NCBI GenBank assembly: GCA_050084985.1
Contig: JBITNC010000001.1
Location: 186,744,001 to 186,808,000 of the forward strand
Direction: 5' to 3'
DNA: 64,000 nucleotides
From: Nageia nagi
Lineage: Eukaryota; Pinophyta
Part shown: one piece after another, positions 11,490 to 21,737 of the stretch
How positions within the stretch are numbered: position 1 is the stretch's first letter
Layout: the number at the start of each line of letters is the position of its first letter
Translations under genes and position numbers: made by a program
Notes under the pieces: model-generated
The model's database searches: none
What the model saw: the letters and a program-made list of their open reading frames with translations, nothing else
What the model was told of the DNA's origin: nothing

Positions 11490-12640
11490 GTTCTAAAAAG
11501 CATGTCAGTAACCTTATTCTATTTTCATTTCTTATACTTAATCACTAAATGAAATTGTTGCAGAAAACCCATCCATCTATAGTGTCTAATTTGTTGTAAT
11601 TTTGATTAAGTTTGTAAATACTTTAATTATTGATGATTAGTATGAATGATTATTTCTTTCTCCATTAAGTAATGTTTCTATTTTTTACCAACTTGAACCA
11701 TTATATACATTTCCTTATCATAAGTAGGATAATTGAAAATAGCCCCACTAAAGTTTTTAGAATGATAGCAAATTAGTTTATTTTCTTGTAATAAAATGGC
11801 TCCCATGGCATAATCACTTGTATTAGTCTCCACTTCAAATGGATTCTACAAATTAGGAAGTCCTAGCATAGGTGCACTAATAATCTTTTTTCTTCAAGGC
11901 ATCAAAAGATGTTTGTTGTTGTTTTTCCCATTAGAAAACTTGCCTCTTTCTAGTTACATCATGTAAAGGTGAAGCAATATGAGAAAAATCAATAATAAAC
12001 TTTCTCAAATATTGGATAGCACCTAAGAAACTCCTTACTTCAGTTACATTAAATGGCCTTGGCCAATATACTATAGCACTTACTTTACTAGGATCTATCT
12101 TAAGTTATCCATGACTAATAACATGGCCCAAATACACCAAATACTCTTTTCCAAACTCACATTCTAAATGATTCAACAAGAACTTCTCCATATGCAAAGC
12201 TTGAAAAACTTATCTGAGATGTACAACATGTTCTTCCCAAGTAAAACTATACATAAGAATATCATCTAAGTATATGAAAATAAAAGAATCAATAAATGGA
12301 TTAAGCTCATTACCCTCATAAATATGTATGGTACATTGTACAAAAAAAATGGAAAAATAAGCCACTCCAATAGGCCTTGTATTGTTTTGAAAGTGGTTTT
12401 CCAAATTTCCTCCTCCTTGATTTGAACTTGGTGATATCCACTCCTCAAGTCCAATTTTGTGAAGAATCTTTCCCCTTGTAACAAATCCAAAAGATCATCT
12501 ATCTAACGTGAATGGTAGCCATTTTTTATGGTGACTTTGTTAAGTGATCTATATTCAATACACATCATCCAAGTTTTATCCTTCATGCGAATCAAAACAA
12601 CAAGTGATATACATGGAGATACACTTGGCATAATCACACT
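11490..12640 (-). pseudogene. Reverse transcriptase and RNase H, chromovirus, broken
   Basis: Reading leftwards: [20 protein letters not shown] (first catalytic Asp block), KTTFKT, then in another frame [11 protein letters not shown] with the YxDD active site, HLRQVFQALH, LGHVIS, and VRSFLGAIQYLRKFI at the end of RT. RNase H follows with ETNTSDYAMGAILLQ and later remnants to about 11490. RT copies element RNA into DNA; RNase H removes the RNA strand. At least one frameshift separates the LDLRSGYHQ and YLDD blocks, and many stops follow. Domain order and the YLDD form are typical Ty3/gypsy. Confidence 0.85.
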
Positions 12641-12841
12641 TTAATCAACCAACTCTTAAATCTACCTCTTTATTTCCTCTTTCTCCAAAATTTATTTTTG
12701 ATAAAAAGCTATGTTGGGATATGAAACATTAGGTAACAACTAAATATCATGTTGAATATCCCACATAGGAGGTAATCTTTATAGCTCTACAAATAAGTCA
12801 ATAAACTCCTAAACCAAATTATGCATATGTTCCTCTCTATT

Positions 12842-13400
12842 TCATGTTATTAATGACCTACATATAGTATTGCATGCCACTAACTGCATGAGATTCACCT
12901 CACCCAAAGCTCCTATTTTCATTGTGATCAAAATAAAAATTTTAGAAGCATTCACAAGACATTTTACCTGACTAGCAATGACTAAAGGTATCTTTTTCTT
13001 ACTTTTATTTACACTAGCTAGAAACACCTTTCCATCTTTCACCAAATGTAATTTTTTCAATCTTTTGTAGTAAATACCATCTCTATCCAATATATAAGGG
13101 TTACCAAGAATAATATCACAAATATCTAAAGGAACAACATCAACCATAAATTCATCAATGTACTTTGCAAAAATATAAAATTTCAACTTACACTATTTAG
13201 TGACTTGTAAACTAGCATTGCGATGCACCCAACCCAAAGGATATGGATTTGGATGGTTGAAAGTTTCCAATCCCAAAGTACTTACTTACCATAGTATTTG
13301 AAATCAAATTTTCTTGAGAACCAAGATCACCAATGAAATCTACTTTGGTTTTCTTAATTTGGATTTTGAGGCTAAATAATTGAATGCTTTGTTTTTCAAT
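12842..13400 (-). pseudogene. Retropepsin-like protease region, chromovirus
   Basis: The upstream frame reads DFIGDLGSQENLISNTMVSK, where aspartic proteases of this group have a D-(T/S)-G-S active site followed by NLI. Here the residue after Asp is Leu. The frame at 13186-12842 continues with MKFYIFAKYIDEFMVDVVPL and CDIILGNPYILDRDG, the usual second half of gypsy protease leading to RT. The enzyme would have cut the gag-pol polyprotein. A frameshift divides the two parts. Confidence 0.65.
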
Positions 13401-13412
13401 ATCTTGAGGTTC

Positions 13413-13865
13413 TTAAACCTTTTGAAAGGCTAAATAATTTATTATTTCATCAACATTTGAACTCCCCTCAATATCTTCACATCTAAGAACCATAACAATT
13501 AGTTTTCTCCTTATTATTATGCTTATATGGATGTAATTTCCAACATTTATCTTCAACATGAGCATCTTTATCATAATGATTGTAATTCCTACTATCACCT
13601 TCTTTCTTTGAAATATTATTGGTCTTATTTTTTTATTTACTTTTTCTTACATTTTCCTATTATCACCTTTCTCTTTTCCTCTCCTTGAATTATAATCCTT
13701 CTTGGATTCATCATATTGTCTCCTTGCTTTACCATCCTCCTCTAAGTGTTGTTCTTGCACACACACTTGATCAAGATTAGTAGGATTAAACAACATGATA
13801 GTGTTTTGCAAATGACTATGTAAGCCTCCAATGTACCTCATTAAAGTTTAAGGATATTCTAGTGA
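13413..13865 (-). pseudogene. Gag C-terminal part of the chromovirus, 5'-truncated
   Basis: 13841-13647 reads RYIGGLHSHLQNTIMLFNP and TNLDQVCVQEQHLEE, the end of a gypsy capsid domain. 13598-13413 in shifted frames gives KCWKLHPYKHNNK, a CWKLHP-type motif in place of a classical zinc knuckle, then an acidic linker. The rest of gag and the 5' LTR are missing: at about 13865 the sequence switches abruptly to a different gypsy element. The junction has no LTR or obvious target duplication. Confidence 0.65.
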
Positions 13866-13869
13866 AATC

Positions 13870-14720
13870 TAGTAATATTAAAAAACATTTAGCCTTTAAA
13901 ATATCCCTTAAGTTTCATAGTTTGTGGAGAGTTAAACCCATAGAGTGCATTGTAGGAAATTTCAGGAATAACTTCATTGATTCAGTCTACCTCTTCTTTA
14001 ATATCTTCCACTACATCCTCAATAGCCTCTTTGGATGGATCCTTAGGAGCTTTTGCATCCAACACATATAGTTTTTTTGTAGCACAACGATGACCTGGTG
14101 TAAATTTTTCATCACAATTATAAAAAAATCCTTTCTTCTTCTATTCCTCCATCTTAGTAGCGGTAGTCTCTTAACTGGTAGACCAAAGTGTACCAAATTC
14201 AAACCACCTTGAGAAGGTTATCATTTCCAAGTGAGGTGCTTCATGTGTTTTTGTTGTGCATTGAATTTATCTTTTGCCAACTTGGTGAGCCCTATTTTTA
14301 CTATCATGTTGTTTGGATTAAATATTTTGACTTTCACTTGAATTTCCTCCTTCAAACCACTAATGAAACAACTTCAATAGAATGTATCATCTAGTCCTTC
14401 AGTACACTTAACCAATTTCTTAAATTTTGTTTGATATTCTCTTACTTTGGTTTTGTGACATAATTTGGTGAGTGCACTGATGAAATCTTCAAATGAACTA
14501 GGGCCAAATCTAATAACGAGGTTTTAGATAAATTATCACCAAGAAGGGATTCTATTTTCTTTTTTAAACCATTGGTACCATTGGATAGCTTCACACTCAA
14601 GAGCCATGGGAATGGGTTTATCTCCTATTAGTACTACTAGAGATTTGACTCACTATGATAATTTATCCATGTCCTAGGATCTTAGACCATTTACCATCTT
14701 GATATTTCAGGAAATACTAT
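13870..14720 (-). pseudogene. Gag and protease start of a second minus-strand gypsy
   Basis: Reading leftwards from about 14640: ECEAIQWYQWFKKENRIP, then RFGPSSFEDFISALTKL, EYQTKFKKLVKCTEGL, SCFISGLKEEIQVKVK, IGLTKLAKDKFNAQQKH, then the zinc-binding NCDEKFTPGHRC at about 14100, and the protease entry (ALYGFNSPQTMKLKG) near 13890. This is a classic plant Ty3/gypsy gag that packages genomic RNA. It is cut at about 13870, where the chromovirus begins. Its primer-binding site and LTR lie to the right (15341 onward). Stops and frameshifts are frequent. Confidence 0.8.
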
Positions 14721-14828
14721 TTTTAGAAACTAAAAAAGTGTATGAGTGTTATATGTCGAAACAAACAGCATGAAAAAATAATCACAATGGTATAGGTCCT
14801 AAAATGATGATTTTTAGAATTTATACTC

Positions 14829-15067
14829 TTTTTTTTATAAACCCTACCTTTTATTACTCAAAATAGTAACTTCTAAAATGGGTAAAAACTTCAAAGGTCA
14901 TTATCCCTCAAATGATTAAGAATTAGAAGTTTCTACCAAAGGTAACAAATTGGCCTTGTTAGAAATGTCTAATTCTTAACTGTTTGAGAGATAATGACCT
15001 ATAAAGTTTTTACCTATTTTGGAAGTTACTATTTTGGGTAAGAAATATTAAGGTTTGTGAAAAAAAG
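14829..15067. repeat. Long inverted repeat (about 105-bp arms)
   Basis: The left arm (14829-14935) contains AAACCCTACCTTTTATTACT, AAAATAGTAACTTC and GGTCATTATC. The right arm (14958-15067) carries their reverse complements in mirrored order: GATAATGACCT, GAAGTTACTATTTTGGGTA and AAGGTTTGTG. The spacer is about 22 bp. The RNA would form a long imperfect hairpin. It lies in the leader between primer site and gag of the gypsy element, so it is either a MITE-like insertion or leader structure. Confidence 0.8.
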
Positions 15068-15340
15068 ATTTTATTTTTAGAAATGGTGGTAGCTTACTAT
15101 ATGAAGGTTAACACATAGTGAATGCATAGAAGGTAGAAGGGTGTAATAGAATTGGTGTGAACAAGAATAGGATATGAAAAAATGTTTGAAAAAATTTTAA
15201 CTATCAAATGGATAAAATGAAGGGTTCCAAATTGATGCAAATTGGTGTTTTGGAGAAATTTTGGTAGAGTTTGGCTATGAAATGGATGAAATGTAGGGTT
15301 CCAACTCGATCTAACCTTTCCTATAGATACCAAAATCAGA

Positions 15341-15352
15341 GCTTTGATACTA
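15341..15352 (-). other. Primer-binding site (tRNA-Met type)
   Basis: The minus strand reads TAGTATCAAAGC, one or two changes from the tRNA-iMet-complementary TGGTATCAGAGC used by many plant LTR elements. It lies two bases from the LTR start at 15355, fixing element orientation (minus) and the LTR boundary. Confidence 0.75.
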
Positions 15353-15354
15353 GA

Positions 15355-15566
15355 TGTTAGGAACCTATAAGTTCCTAAATAGGATTCAAACAAAATAATA
15401 ATAAATGTGAACTAAAGAAACAACTCAATCTCATAATCACAAGCAATACAAACTTGAATGTAATAAGATAGTAATAGATTGGTATTACAGAAAGCCAAAA
15501 TGAATCATAGGCCACTTAGAGGGGACTATCTCCTTTACAACTCAAATAATATATTTTCCAATATAC
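15355..15566 (-). mobile_element. Gypsy LTR, left half (split by copia insertion)
   Basis: It begins TGTTAGGAACC next to the primer-binding site and stops at 15566, where the copia LTR begins. The missing half resumes at 21569 and ends GGATCCTAACA at 21737, the mirror of the start, so the original LTR was about 381 bp with an 8-bp terminal inverted repeat (TGTTAGGA/TCCTAACA). Confidence 0.75.
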
Positions 15567-16112
15567 TGTTATAAAATGGAGACTACAACCGGCTAGAAAA
15601 TAGAAAGCAGTTTCTTTCTGTTTAACACCAAATTTCAGTTGCCAAGAAGCCATGACACCTGGTTATCAGTTATAGAAGGGTTGGGGGTTACCTAATGACC
15701 TTCCTAATCCAACTTGGGTTTAAGTTGGGTTAGTTTGTACCTATAAATAAGAGGCTTGAGTTAAGGCATGTAGTATTGTAGTTTTGACAGCAATTGTGAA
15801 GTAGATTGTGATTATTGAGAGAGAGAGATTGTAGTGAGGTTTTGTTGTAACTCCAAAGTGAAGATTGTAGCAAGGTTATGCTGCTGGTTTGTTGCTTGGA
15901 GGACTTTGAAGAATGATATGAAAAAGGGTTGAAAGCTTCTCCGTGGATGTAGCCTACATTGGGTGAACCACGTTATCTCTTGTGTCTCTCTTTGTGTGAT
16001 TGATGTTCATGGTTATTTGATTTCAGTAGTATGGTTTGAATGTTATTTCTTTTGCTAAGGAGTAAGAGAATTATTGATGCTCTTGCTTATATAAACTTAT
16101 TTAATCCTAACA
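15567..16112 (+). mobile_element. 5' LTR of the copia array
   Basis: It runs from TGTTATAAAATGG to CCTAACA, 546 bp, and aligns end to end without gaps to the LTR at 20130. A TATA box lies at 15742. The R/U5 motif GTGGATGTAGCC, then TTGGGTGAACCACG, lies at 15943-15972. The primer-binding site begins two bases after the LTR. Confidence 0.9.
15742..15749 (+). promoter_or_regulatory. TATA box, copia 5' LTR
   Basis: TATAAATA lies about 175 bp into the LTR, within the phrase CCTATAAATAAGAGGCTTGAG. It is conserved at the same place in the second LTR and is the likely start region for full-length element RNA. Confidence 0.65.
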
Positions 16113-16114
16113 AG

Positions 16115-16126
16115 TGGTATCAAAGC
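16115..16126 (+). other. Primer-binding site, copia unit 1
   Basis: TGGTATCAAAGC, complementary to the 3' end of tRNA-iMet with one change from the TGGTATCAGAGC kept in unit 2 (G to A). Confidence 0.85.
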
Positions 16127-16190
16127 TTGTTGTTGTGTTGGGATTTTGTTGGTGAATCTTATGTGTAGATTGGAAACCAGGAAGAGCACT

Positions 16191-19100
16191 ATGGCAGAAG
16201 AAGGGAGGCTGAAGGTGGAAAGATTTAATGGGCAAGGTTTTCAGTTTTGGAAAATGCAAATGGAAGACTACCTCTACCAAAAGGATCTCTATCAACCTCT
16301 AGAAGATAAGAGTAAAAAACCCACTTCTATGAGTGATGAAGAATGGAACTTGTTGGATAGAAAGGCTTTGGGAGCTGTAAGACTTTGTTTAAGTTCTAGT
16401 GTAGATTTCAATATTTCCAATGAAACAACCACTAAAGGTGTAATGGATAAACTTGCTAAAATGTATGAAAAACCATCCACCTCAAACAAAGTATACTTAA
16501 TGAAGAAATTGTTTAACATGAAGATGAATGAAGGTAGTTCAGTTCAAGACCATGTTAATGAATTTAACACAGTCACAAATCAATTAACTTCAGTAAAAAT
16601 AGAATTTGAAGATGAAGTAAGAGCTTTGTTAATTCTATGTTCACTTCCAGATAGTTGGAATAGCTTTGTTATGGCTGTTAGTAATTCTTCTTCTAATGCA
16701 AAATTGGTCTTTGATGAAGTTGTTGGAACAATTCTTAGTGAGGACATGAGGAGAAAGTCCATGGGAGAATGCTCCAATGTTGCTCTCACAGTAGAGGCAA
16801 GAGGAAGATCAAAGGAAAGAAGGAGAAGCAAGTCAAGAAGAAAATCGCAAGGAAGGTCAAAATCAAAAGGTAAAACTAAATTGGAATGTTGGCATTGTGG
16901 TAAAAAGAGTCACATTAAAAGGGATTGTTGGAATAGAAAAGGAAAAGAAAGTGAAAGTAGTAATTATAATAATGAAAGCACAAGTAACCAAGAGGCAAAT
17001 ATTGTTGGTGAATTAATTCAAGATGCTTTAATCATGTCTAATGAAAAGAATGATGATTATTGGGTTCTTGATTCGGGTGCTTCATATCATGCTACTCCAC
17101 ATAAGAACTATTTTTCAAATTACACACATGGTGACTTTGGTCAAGTATTATTAGGTAATGAACACCCATGCAAGATTGTTGGTATTGGCAATATAACAAT
17201 GAAATTACCTAATGGAACACAATGGACTCTTAATGAAACTAGACACATTTCGGATCTTAAAATAAATCTTATATCAACAAGTAAATTGGATAAGGAGGGC
17301 TATGTGATGACATTCGGGGATGCTAGTTGGAAAGTAACTAAAGGTTCAATGGTATTTGCAAAGGGAAATTTGGTGGGGTCTCTTTATTTGCTCACAAATG
17401 TCTTTGATTATTCATTGAATCTTGTTTCAATAGGCAATGATACATCACTATGGCATAATAGACTTGGACATATGAGTGAAAAAGGTATGAAAATGTTACA
17501 CTCTAATGGTTCAATCCCTAATCTAAAAGAAGTTGATTTAGGATTTTGTGAAGATTGTGTGTATGGAAAACAAAAAAAGGTTAATTTTCTTAAAGTTAGC
17601 AATGAAAAGAAGAGTCACAAATTAGAGCTTGTTCATACAGATGTGTGGGGTCCTGCACAGGTTTGCTCACTTGGAGGCTCATCTTATTTTGTCACTTTTA
17701 TTGATGATTGTACTAGAAAGACATGGGTATACTATATTAAAAAGAAATCTGATGTGTTTGGAACATTTAAGAGGTGGAAGGCATTGGTTGAGAATGAAAC
17801 TAATTCTAAGTTGAAATGTCTTAAGTCTGATAATGGTGGGGAATTTTGCAATAATGAGTTTGATTCATTTTGTTCACACAATGGCATTAGAAGGATTAAG
17901 GTGGTCCCTAGAACTCCACAGGAAAATGGGGTTGCAAAAAGAATGAATAGGACTATCTTAGAAAGGGATAGAAGTATGAGGATACATGCTGGGTTTCCTT
18001 TGAATCTTTGGGCTGATGTTATTGACACTGCTATTTACATGATTAACAGGGGTCCATCTATGGCTTTAGATGGAGGCATTCCAGAGGATATGTGGACAGG
18101 TAAAAAGGTGAATTACTCATTCTTAAGAGTCTTTGGTTGTGAGGCTTTTGCACATGTTGATAAAGAGGATAGAAAGAAACTTGATACAAAATCACAAAAA
18201 TGCTATTTTGTTGGATATGGTGTTAATGATTTGGGATATAGGTTATGGGATGTTGATAACCATAAAATCATTAGAAGTAGAGATGTTGTATTCAATGAGA
18301 AAAGCATGTATAAAGATAGATTGCAAAATGTTGAGGAACCCAAGTTTGTATCTCTAGAAGATGTTGATCAATATAAGGGTCCTGATAATAATAATGTTCA
18401 AGCACCTCCACCACAAACACCTCAAACTTTGTCACTTAGAAGGTCCTTAAGGACTAGAAATCCTCCTAAATGATACTCTCCTGCTCTTTATCATATTCTT
18501 TATACTGATGGTGGTGAACCTGAATGTTTTGATGAAGCTATGCAGGGTGATACACAGATTAAGTGGGAGCATGCTATGAAGGAGGAGATGGACTCCTTAC
18601 TTAAGAATCAAACTTGGAGTTTGGTTGAGCTTCCAGAGGGTAAGAAGGCACTTACTAACAAATGGGTGTACAGGATAAAGGAAGAGGTAGATGGGCGATA
18701 AAGGTACAAGGCAAGACTTGTGGTAAAAGGTTTTGAATAGAAAAAAGGTATAGATTATAATGAGATCTTTTCTCCAGTTGTTAAAATGACCTCGATTAGA
18801 GCAATATTGAGTCTTGTTGCTACTGAAAACTTGTTTCTTGAACAATTGGATGTAAAGATAGCTTTCCTTCATGGGGATTTGGAGGAGGATATTTATATGC
18901 ATCAACCCGAAGGTTTTGAGGTCAAAGGTAAAGAAGGGTATGTATGTAAATTGGAAAAGAGCTTGTACGGTTTGAAGCAAGCACCTAGGTAATGGTATCA
19001 TAAGTTTGACACTTTCATGATAATAAATAAATTTGTAAGATGTCAATCTAATCATTATGTGTATGTAAAGAAGACAACAAATGGCAACTATGTAATCTTG

Positions 19101-20069
19101 CTTTTATATGTGGATGATATGTTGGTAGCAAGATCTAGTATGCAAGATATTGTCGATCTTAAGGAAAAGTTGGCTAATACTTTTGAAATGAAGGATTTGG
19201 GTGAAGCTAAACAAATACTTGGAATGAAAATAACAAGAGATAAACAAAACCACTTGCTTAGACTAAGTCAAGAAGATTATATTGATAAGGTTCTTAAAAG
19301 GTTCAATATGAATAATGCAAAATCTGTAACTACACCATTGGCAAAGCATTTTAAACTCACCAAACATTTAAGTCCTAAGATAGATAAGGAAAAGGAGTAC
19401 ATGACTAAAGTTCCCTATGCTTCAGCGGTTGGGAGTTTAATGTATGCAATGGTGTGCACTAGACCAGATATAGCACAAGCAGTGGGAGTGGTTAGTAGAT
19501 TCATGAATAATCCAGGAAAAGGGCATTGGGAAGCAATTAAATGGATCCTTAGGTATTTAAGGAGTACTTCTCATTACTCTTTATGTTTTGGTGTATCTAA
19601 CTCTTGTTTGCAAGGTTATGTTGATTCTGACATGGCAGGTGATATAGATGGTGGGAGAAGCACTATAGGATATGTGTTTACCATTGGAGGTACAGCAGTG
19701 AGTTGGATTTCAAAGCTCCAACAGGTTGTGGCTCTCTCCACTACTGAGGCAGAGTATGTTGCGATCATGGAGGCAAGTAAAGAATTGATTTGGTTGAAGA
19801 GATTGATGGAGGAACTGGGAAAGGTGTAGGAGGATGCAAAGCTATGGAATGATAGCCAAAGTGCTATTCATCTTGCAAAGAACTCAGCCTACCATTCGAG
19901 AACCAAGCATATCAAATTGAGGTACCACTTCATCAGGACAGTGTTGGAGGATGGTTCAGTCAGTTTGGGGAAGATTCACACATCTCAAAATCCTATGGAC
20001 ATGTTCACTAAAGTTGTTACAAAGGAGAAGTTGGGCTCTTACTCAACTTGGATTGGTCTTAAGGAGTAA
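16191..20069 (+). pseudogene. Ty1/copia gag-pol polyprotein, one frame with five stops
   Basis: A single frame of about 1,293 codons encodes the whole polyprotein. I chose the ATG of MAEEGRLKVERF at 16191; another in-frame ATG lies at 16161. Order: gag; zinc knuckle CWHCGKKSHIKRDC (residues 233-246); protease LDSGASYH (Asp 294); integrase zinc region starting LWHNRLGH (about 422), catalytic Asp 484 (HTDVWGP) and Asp 547 (SDNGGEF); RT with YVDD at about 973; RNase H with DSDMAGD at about 1145, ending STWIGLKE. Integrase precedes RT, which defines copia. In-frame stops lie at 18471 (TGA), 18699 (TAA), 18738 (TAG), 18990 (TAA) and 19827 (TAG); each fits a single C-to-T change. The integrase Glu expected in NGVAERMNR is Lys (17937-17939). 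There is no frameshift. Confidence 0.95.
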
Positions 20070-20118
20070 AGGCCAAGATGAGAAGCTTTTGACCCTTGTT
20101 GCAGAGGAAGAAGTCTCC

Positions 20119-20129
20119 AAGTGGGAGAT
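20119..20129 (+). other. Polypurine tract, copia unit 1
   Basis: AAGTGGGAGAT immediately precedes TGTTAGAAAATGG, the standard plant copia plus-strand primer context (CCAAGTGGGAGATTGTTAG). Confidence 0.85.
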
Positions 20130-20675
20130 TGTTAGAAAATGGAGACTACAACTGGCTAGAAAATAAAAAGCAGTTTCTTTCTGTTTAACACCAAATTTCA
20201 GTTGCCAAGAAGCCATGACACCTAGTTATCAGTTATAGAAGGGTTGGGGGTTACCTAACGACCTTCCTGATCTAACTTGGGTTTAAGTTGGGTTAGTTTG
20301 TACCTATAAATAAAAGGCTTGAGTTGAGGCATGTAGTATTGTAGTTTTGACAGCAATTGTGAAGTAGATTGTGATTGTTGAGAGAGAGAGATTGTAGTGA
20401 GGTTTTGTTGTAACTCCAAAGTGAAGATTGTAGAAAGGTTATGCTGCTAGTTTATTGCTTGGAGGACTTTGAAGAATGATATGCAAAAGGTTTGAAAGCT
20501 TCTCTGTGGATGTAGCCTACATTGGGTGAACCACGTTATCTCTTGTGTCTCTCTTTGTGTGATTGATGTTCATGGTTATTTGATTTCAATAGTATGCTTT
20601 GAATGTTATTTCTTTTGCTAAGGAGTAAGAGAATTATTGATGCTCTTACTTATATAAACTTATTTAATCCTAACA
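20130..20675 (+). mobile_element. Shared middle LTR of the copia array
   Basis: 546 bp, from TGTTAGAAAATGG to CCTAACA. It serves as 3' LTR of unit 1 (PPT at its left) and 5' LTR of unit 2 (primer-binding site at its right). A TATA box lies at 20305. About 19 substitutions separate it from the left LTR, some 14 of them transitions. Confidence 0.9.
20305..20312 (+). promoter_or_regulatory. TATA box, shared copia LTR
   Basis: TATAAATA in the same position as in the first LTR. As this LTR sits upstream of a second gag, it could have driven a truncated gag transcript. Confidence 0.6.
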
Positions 20676-20677
20676 AG

Positions 20678-20689
20678 TGGTATCAGAGC
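20678..20689 (+). other. Primer-binding site, copia unit 2
   Basis: TGGTATCAGAGC, the canonical tRNA-iMet complement, two bases after the shared LTR. Its presence rules out a plain single insertion. Confidence 0.9.
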
Positions 20690-20753
20690 TTGTTGTTGTG
20701 TTGGGATTTTGTTGGTGAATCTTATGTGTAGATTGGAAACCAAGAAGAGCACT

Positions 20754-21568
20754 ATGGCAGAAGAAGGGAGGCTGAAGGTGGAAAGATTTAATGGGCAAGG
20801 TTTTTAGTTTTGGAAAATGCAAATGGAAGACTACCTCTACCAAAAGGATCTCTATCAACCTCTAGAAGATAAGAGTAAAAAACCCACTTCTATGAGTGAT
20901 GAAGAACGGAACTTGTTGGATAGAAAGGCTTTGGGAGCTATAAGACTTTGTTTAAGTTCTAGTGTAGCTTTCAATATTTCCAATGAAACAACCACTAAAG
21001 GTGTAATGGATAAACTTGCTAAAATGTATGAAAAACCATTCACCTCAAACAAAGTATACTTAATGAAGAAATTGTTTAACATGAAGATGAATGAAGGTAG
21101 TTCAGTTCAAGACCATGTTAATGAATTTAACACAGTCACAAATCAATTAACTTCAGTAAAAATAGAATTTGAAGATGAAGTAAGAGCTTTGTTAATTCTA
21201 TGTTCACTTCCAGATAGTTGGAATAGCTTTGTTATGGCTGTTAGTAATTCTTCTTCTAATGTAAAATTGGTCTTTGATGAAGTTGTTGGAACAATTCTTA
21301 GTGAGGACATGAGGAGAAAGTCCACGGGAGAATGCTCCAATGCTGCTCTCATAGTAGAGGCAAGAGGAAGATCAAAGGAAAGAAGGAGAAGCAAGTCAAG
21401 AAGCAAATCGCAAGGAAGGTCAAAATCAAAAGGTAAAACTAAATTGGAATGTTGGCATTGTGGTAAAAAGGGTCACATTAAAAGGGATTGTTGGAATAGA
21501 AAAGGAAAAGAAAGTGAAAGTAGTAATTATAATAATGAAAGCACAAGTAACCAAGAGGCAAATATTGT
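20754..21568 (+). pseudogene. Copia gag of unit 2, 3'-truncated
   Basis: It is near-identical to the gag of unit 1, starting MAEEGRLKVERF. TAG at 20805-20807 replaces the CAG of unit 1 (GFQFW becomes GF-stop-FW), again a C-to-T change; a downstream ATG at 20817 leaves a long open frame. The zinc knuckle is CWHCGKKGHIKRDC, keeping the Gly that is Ser in unit 1. The element sequence ends at GCAAATATTGT (21568) and continues in frame into gypsy LTR sequence to a stop at 21704, so the last 45 residues are not copia-derived. Confidence 0.92.
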
Positions 21569-21737
21569 CTTCTCAAAACATATTAATAGTCCACCTAACC
21601 TAACCATAATTAATCATTCAATACAAAATGGTGATTTTTCTTACAAATATGTCATCCCCTTACATTTAATAAAAGCCTATAGTCTAATTAATAAACTACT
21701 ATAGTCTAAGTAAATCTTAGGATGTGGGATCCTAACA
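21569..21737 (-). mobile_element. Gypsy LTR, right half
   Basis: It ends GGATCCTAACA at 21737, the inverted counterpart of TGTTAGGAACC at 15355. Together with 15355-15566 it rebuilds one LTR of about 381 bp. No copia target-site duplication is expected here, since the right end of the copia array was deleted. Confidence 0.7.

Larger units (their letters stand above)
15567..21568 (+). mobile_element. Ty1/copia tandem array: LTR-internal-LTR-truncated internal
   Basis: Two 546-bp LTRs (15567-16112 and 20130-20675) bracket a 4017-bp internal region. The second LTR is not followed by host DNA. It is followed by a second primer-binding site and gag, which are near-identical to the first copy until 21568. 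There the sequence jumps to the second half of the gypsy LTR. This is a two-unit array sharing its middle LTR, with the right end (rest of unit 2 and a third LTR) deleted. LTR divergence is about 19 of 546 positions by hand count, roughly 3.5%, mostly transitions. Confidence 0.9.

Noticed and set aside
18597-19055. 152-codon open frame on the minus strand
   Set aside because: It is antisense to the RT part of the plus-strand copia polyprotein, which has clear domain motifs in the opposite frame.
20130-20675. Reading the second copia LTR as the simple 3' end of a single insertion
   Set aside because: It is followed directly by a primer-binding site and a second gag instead of host DNA and a target duplication.
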